From positions 2,926 to 53,113 of the forward strand of contig CYKH01000868.1 in assembly GCA_001460835.1 (NCBI GenBank): a DNA stretch of 50,188 nucleotides, read 5' to 3'. Shown here one piece after another: positions 47,829 to 50,188 of the stretch. The notes below the pieces were generated by a model, which was given only the letters and a program-made list of their open reading frames with translations, made no database searches and was not told the origin of the DNA. Both the position numbers and the translations under genes were made by a program. The stretch's first letter is position 1, and each line of letters starts with the position of its first letter. This DNA is from Bodo saltans (lineage: Eukaryota; Euglenozoa; Kinetoplastea; Eubodonida; Bodonidae).

Positions 47829-49340
47829 ATGGACGTCATTCATTTCGTTTTGTCTTGCTTATCAACAAGTAGTTGGGCGTTCATGCAGGTAGCCAACGCA
47901 ATCGTCGACGCTGCGCCGGAGGCCAAACCGCGCGACGTCGAGGGGGCTCCGGCGAACACCAACTCCCCACCTCCTAGCGCTCCACGTGTCTCGTCGTCAT
48001 CGTCGATAAGAGTCACAACTACAGGAAACCATTCCTTCATTGGAAACTCACCATCCAGGGCAGTGTCGTTTGCAGGGCCATCTGAGGGCTCCCCAAACAA
48101 AGCGGGAACTTCTCCAAAGGTAGGGGGCTCCACTCAGGCTCCTCAGTCCGCACACAGTCCGTCGTACACGCTTCATTCAAGCATCAGCGGCGCGACCGAC
48201 TTTGGATGGGACGACTCAGATAGCCAGTCGTCCATGTCTGGATACTCTGCGTACAGCGGTGGGAGGAAAGAGCGGCGAGGCTCTGATGGTGATGGGACGC
48301 TTGGTCAAGCAAACTCGTACTACATGCGCTTAGCCAGATTTTACAAAGCGTACAACCCAGAGAAGCTAGGCCGGATTGAAGAGTTCCTTGCTGCATACAA
48401 AGGAGAAGAAGAACAACTATTTCGAATCTTGGTGAGCAAGTACGGGGCAGAGCCGTCAGTCACCGGGGATAGAGCAGATAGCGGCGGCACACGACCACAG
48501 GATGCGGATGGGAAGAGCGACAACGGCTCGATGTACCACTACGCAGGGGCTCGCTGGAGCCTTCCGAAAACAGTGACGCCACTTCAAGGAGGCACAGATG
48601 TCGACACGCCGTACTGGCCGGGAAATCGCGCGATTAGTGACGTTGACCTCATGTCGCTGCTGAAAAATCTACGCACCGAAAACGAAGAGCTTAGTAGGTG
48701 CTTCTTGGGTGTCCTTGCACAGCATCCTACCACTTCTTTTAACGGCGTGGTCTACATCACAAAAACACCTCTCCCTCCGAGTGACGGGAGGGAGTTATTT
48801 CTTGGGCATCTGTGGGCAGGGCGATTGGCCAACAACAAGAGTCTTGTGCACCAGAATGTCACCTTCACAAGAAATGTGCTTCACTGCACGGAGGCGTGTC
48901 AGCATGGCCAGGGGCGGTTAGGCGCACATGAACGATGGAGACTCACGGTATACTTCAGTGAAGGCAGCCCGTTGTCATTGTACCGCGTTATGTGGGACCC
49001 AATTTTGGAGCAGGAGCCTGCAAGCACGTCCTCCGGCACAGGCACAGCTGGGGGTGAGTTGTCTCGTACCACTAGTCTAGGAAGTCTCACGAGGGACCAC
49101 GCACGAAGAGTTCGTCCAATGGAGCAACCTGTTCAACCTGCGTCACCCCCCAAGCACACGGATGCAGCGACGCCGCCAGCTGCTAGCACTCCATTGGATC
49201 CTGCGCAAGCGCAGTCAGTCATTAGTCTTGTCGATTCAAAGCTGCAACAATTCTTTACGGGATTCGAAAGCGCCGTTGTCAGACGTCTGACCGACTTGGA
49301 GAAACGTGTGTCGACTCTGGAAGCCAGAGGGCGGCAATAA
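47829..49340 (+). CDS. Unrecognised protein with a kinetoplastid-type YYxRLxRFYxxYNPEK domain
   Basis: 503 residues from the ATG at 47829; a second in-frame ATG at 47883 is possible. A Ser/Pro-rich N-terminus is followed at about 163-210 by SYYMRLARFYKAYNPEKLG, then IEEFLAAYKGEEEQLFRILV and SKYGAEP. I recall the same YNPEKL...YxGxExxLFxxLVxKYG(P)EP pattern in many kinetoplastid proteins, often repeated and near kinesin or flagellar proteins. A second folded region covers about 240-390. A short coiled coil (LQQFFTGFESAVVRRLTDLE) ends the protein. Function unknown. Confidence 0.65.
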   Translation: MDVIHFVLSCLSTSSWAFMQVANAIVDAAPEAKPRDVEGAPANTNSPPPSAPRVSSSSSIRVTTTGNHSFIGNSPSRAVSFAGPSEGSPNKAGTSPKVGGSTQAPQSAHSPSYTLHSSISGATDFGWDDSDSQSSMSGYSAYSGGRKERRGSDGDGTLGQANSYYMRLARFYKAYNPEKLGRIEEFLAAYKGEEEQLFRILVSKYGAEPSVTGDRADSGGTRPQDADGKSDNGSMYHYAGARWSLPKTVTPLQGGTDVDTPYWPGNRAISDVDLMSLLKNLRTENEELSRCFLGVLAQHPTTSFNGVVYITKTPLPPSDGRELFLGHLWAGRLANNKSLVHQNVTFTRNVLHCTEACQHGQGRLGAHERWRLTVYFSEGSPLSLYRVMWDPILEQEPASTSSGTGTAGGELSRTTSLGSLTRDHARRVRPMEQPVQPASPPKHTDAATPPAASTPLDPAQAQSVISLVDSKLQQFFTGFESAVVRRLTDLEKRVSTLEARGRQ

Positions 49341-49539
49341 CGGCAAATGATGCGATGACACTGATGATTTATCTCACTTCCTCCCTTCGTTTATCACACA
49401 GTTCATACACTTCGCTTAGTTGTGAGACGGGTTGACGCGTCCAAAACTGCTAACACGTCTGAAATTTTACTACTTTGAGAGCCTAAACTTTTCTCTACCG
49501 CTTGATTTATGTTGTGAGTGGAACACAGAATCGATCGAC

Positions 49540-50188
49540 ATGCTTCCCGATACGCGGAAGCATCCCAACGTGACATCGTCAGATGCACTCACTGCCATGG
49601 CCCCTGCTCCTCCATTGAAACCAAAGCAAGGCACACGAATACCACGACCACCGGTGGCGATGGAGCCATTGCCGCCAATACACTCAGAGGTGCACCGCAA
49701 CCATGTGCCAACACCAATAGACATCAAACATAGACAAAAGTCGACCTCCACTTCAGTGACCGAGTTGCTCAATGCGACTTTGAATGATGCACCGCCATAC
49801 TTCCGAACCTTCGATAAGTCGGAGGGGAGAGTGGTGCTGCACTACTCCAGCGAGATTCCTCAGCCCGACAAGCGTGCCAGTTCTATCTTCACTGCACTGA
49901 AAAAAGATCTGTATGAAGTAGAACAGGCCGAGCTTCGAGTGACCACGTTGTCAGAGGTTGAGCAAGTACGGCTTGCTGCGATGTCACTTAAGCGCAAAGC
50001 CCAACGTGAACTCAAGAGAACTATTCGGAAAGGTCTGCTTGACGCCAGCGCTGCGCTCGTGAGGACTCAGCAGACACTTCTCGCCGATTTCAACGACACG
50101 ATCGGCCACCTTGGTACCGACACGCAGGAGCTATCGCTCATACGCGTTCACAACGCGGCAACAGATGAGGTGCTGTACCAGAAAGCTC
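49540..50188 (+). CDS. 5' part of a coiled-coil protein, runs off the window
   Basis: An open frame from the ATG at 49540 to the end of the window, 216 codons without a stop. A Pro-rich N-terminus (PPLKPKQGTRIPRPPV) leads to a folded-looking segment (LLNATLNDAPPYFRTFDK) and then charged helices (KRKAQRELKRTIRKGLLD). Codon use and spacing fit its neighbours. The 3' end is outside the window. No family is recognised. Confidence 0.65.
   Translation, partial: MLPDTRKHPNVTSSDALTAMAPAPPLKPKQGTRIPRPPVAMEPLPPIHSEVHRNHVPTPIDIKHRQKSTSTSVTELLNATLNDAPPYFRTFDKSEGRVVLHYSSEIPQPDKRASSIFTALKKDLYEVEQAELRVTTLSEVEQVRLAAMSLKRKAQRELKRTIRKGLLDASAALVRTQQTLLADFNDTIGHLGTDTQELSLIRVHNAATDEVLYQKA

Noticed and set aside
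1-50188. CRISPR arrays, bacterial operon signals or prophage
   Set aside because: No spaced repeats or bacterial genes; all content is eukaryotic and intronless, as in kinetoplastids.

Overview
This window looks like nuclear DNA of a kinetoplastid protist, most likely a free-living bodonid such as Bodo saltans. The species is an inference. About 27 protein genes all lie on the + strand, close together and without introns. Many are preceded by a pyrimidine run followed by AG, the layout of spliced-leader acceptor sites in polycistronic transcription units. The gene content is purely eukaryotic: RBX1, ATG5, a syntaxin-6-type SNARE, a mitoribosomal protein, PUF, BAR, and a WDR31-like protein.

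Layout. 0.2-5.9 kb: a GH31-family glycosidase homologue, a Rad1-like sliding-clamp subunit and two unrecognised proteins. 5.9-17 kb: three tandem paralogue pairs (two RBX1-type RING proteins, two MGC-starting predicted lipoproteins, two BAR-domain proteins), with a small acidic protein, a p32/MAM33-family mitochondrial protein, another predicted acylated protein and a Qc-SNARE between them. 17-24.3 kb: a 300-N gap with the 3' end of a gene, an Asp-box propeller protein, a WDR31-like WD40 protein and a gene broken by an internal duplication. 24.3-28.5 kb: a gene-poor stretch holding a decayed reverse-transcriptase element with an upstream GIY-YIG nuclease domain. 28.5-50.2 kb: an eIF4E-like protein, a coiled-coil protein, ATG5, a very large protein with cadherin-like repeats interrupted by a second 300-N gap, a TMEM209-like membrane protein, several cytoskeletal-looking proteins, a PUF protein, mitoribosomal mL46 and the 5' part of one more gene. 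Neighbouring genes show no shared pathway, as is usual in kinetoplastid gene arrays. A recurring theme is membrane-associated proteins: four predicted N-acylated proteins, two BAR proteins and one SNARE.

Two observations matter most. (1) Several genes contain direct duplications of 110-350 bp whose copies are separated by exactly ten A residues. Collapsing the copies restores the reading frame wherever it was broken. This looks like divergent, overlapping contig ends joined by a fixed spacer, so the breaks are probably not real. (2) The decayed element at about 26-27.4 kb combines an N-terminal GIY-YIG domain with RT-like motifs. That order resembles the permuted Penelope-like elements and would be notable in a kinetoplastid. 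An RBX1 paralogue lacking the tryptophans of the E2-binding surface and a GH31 protein apparently lacking its catalytic acids are the best protein-level leads.
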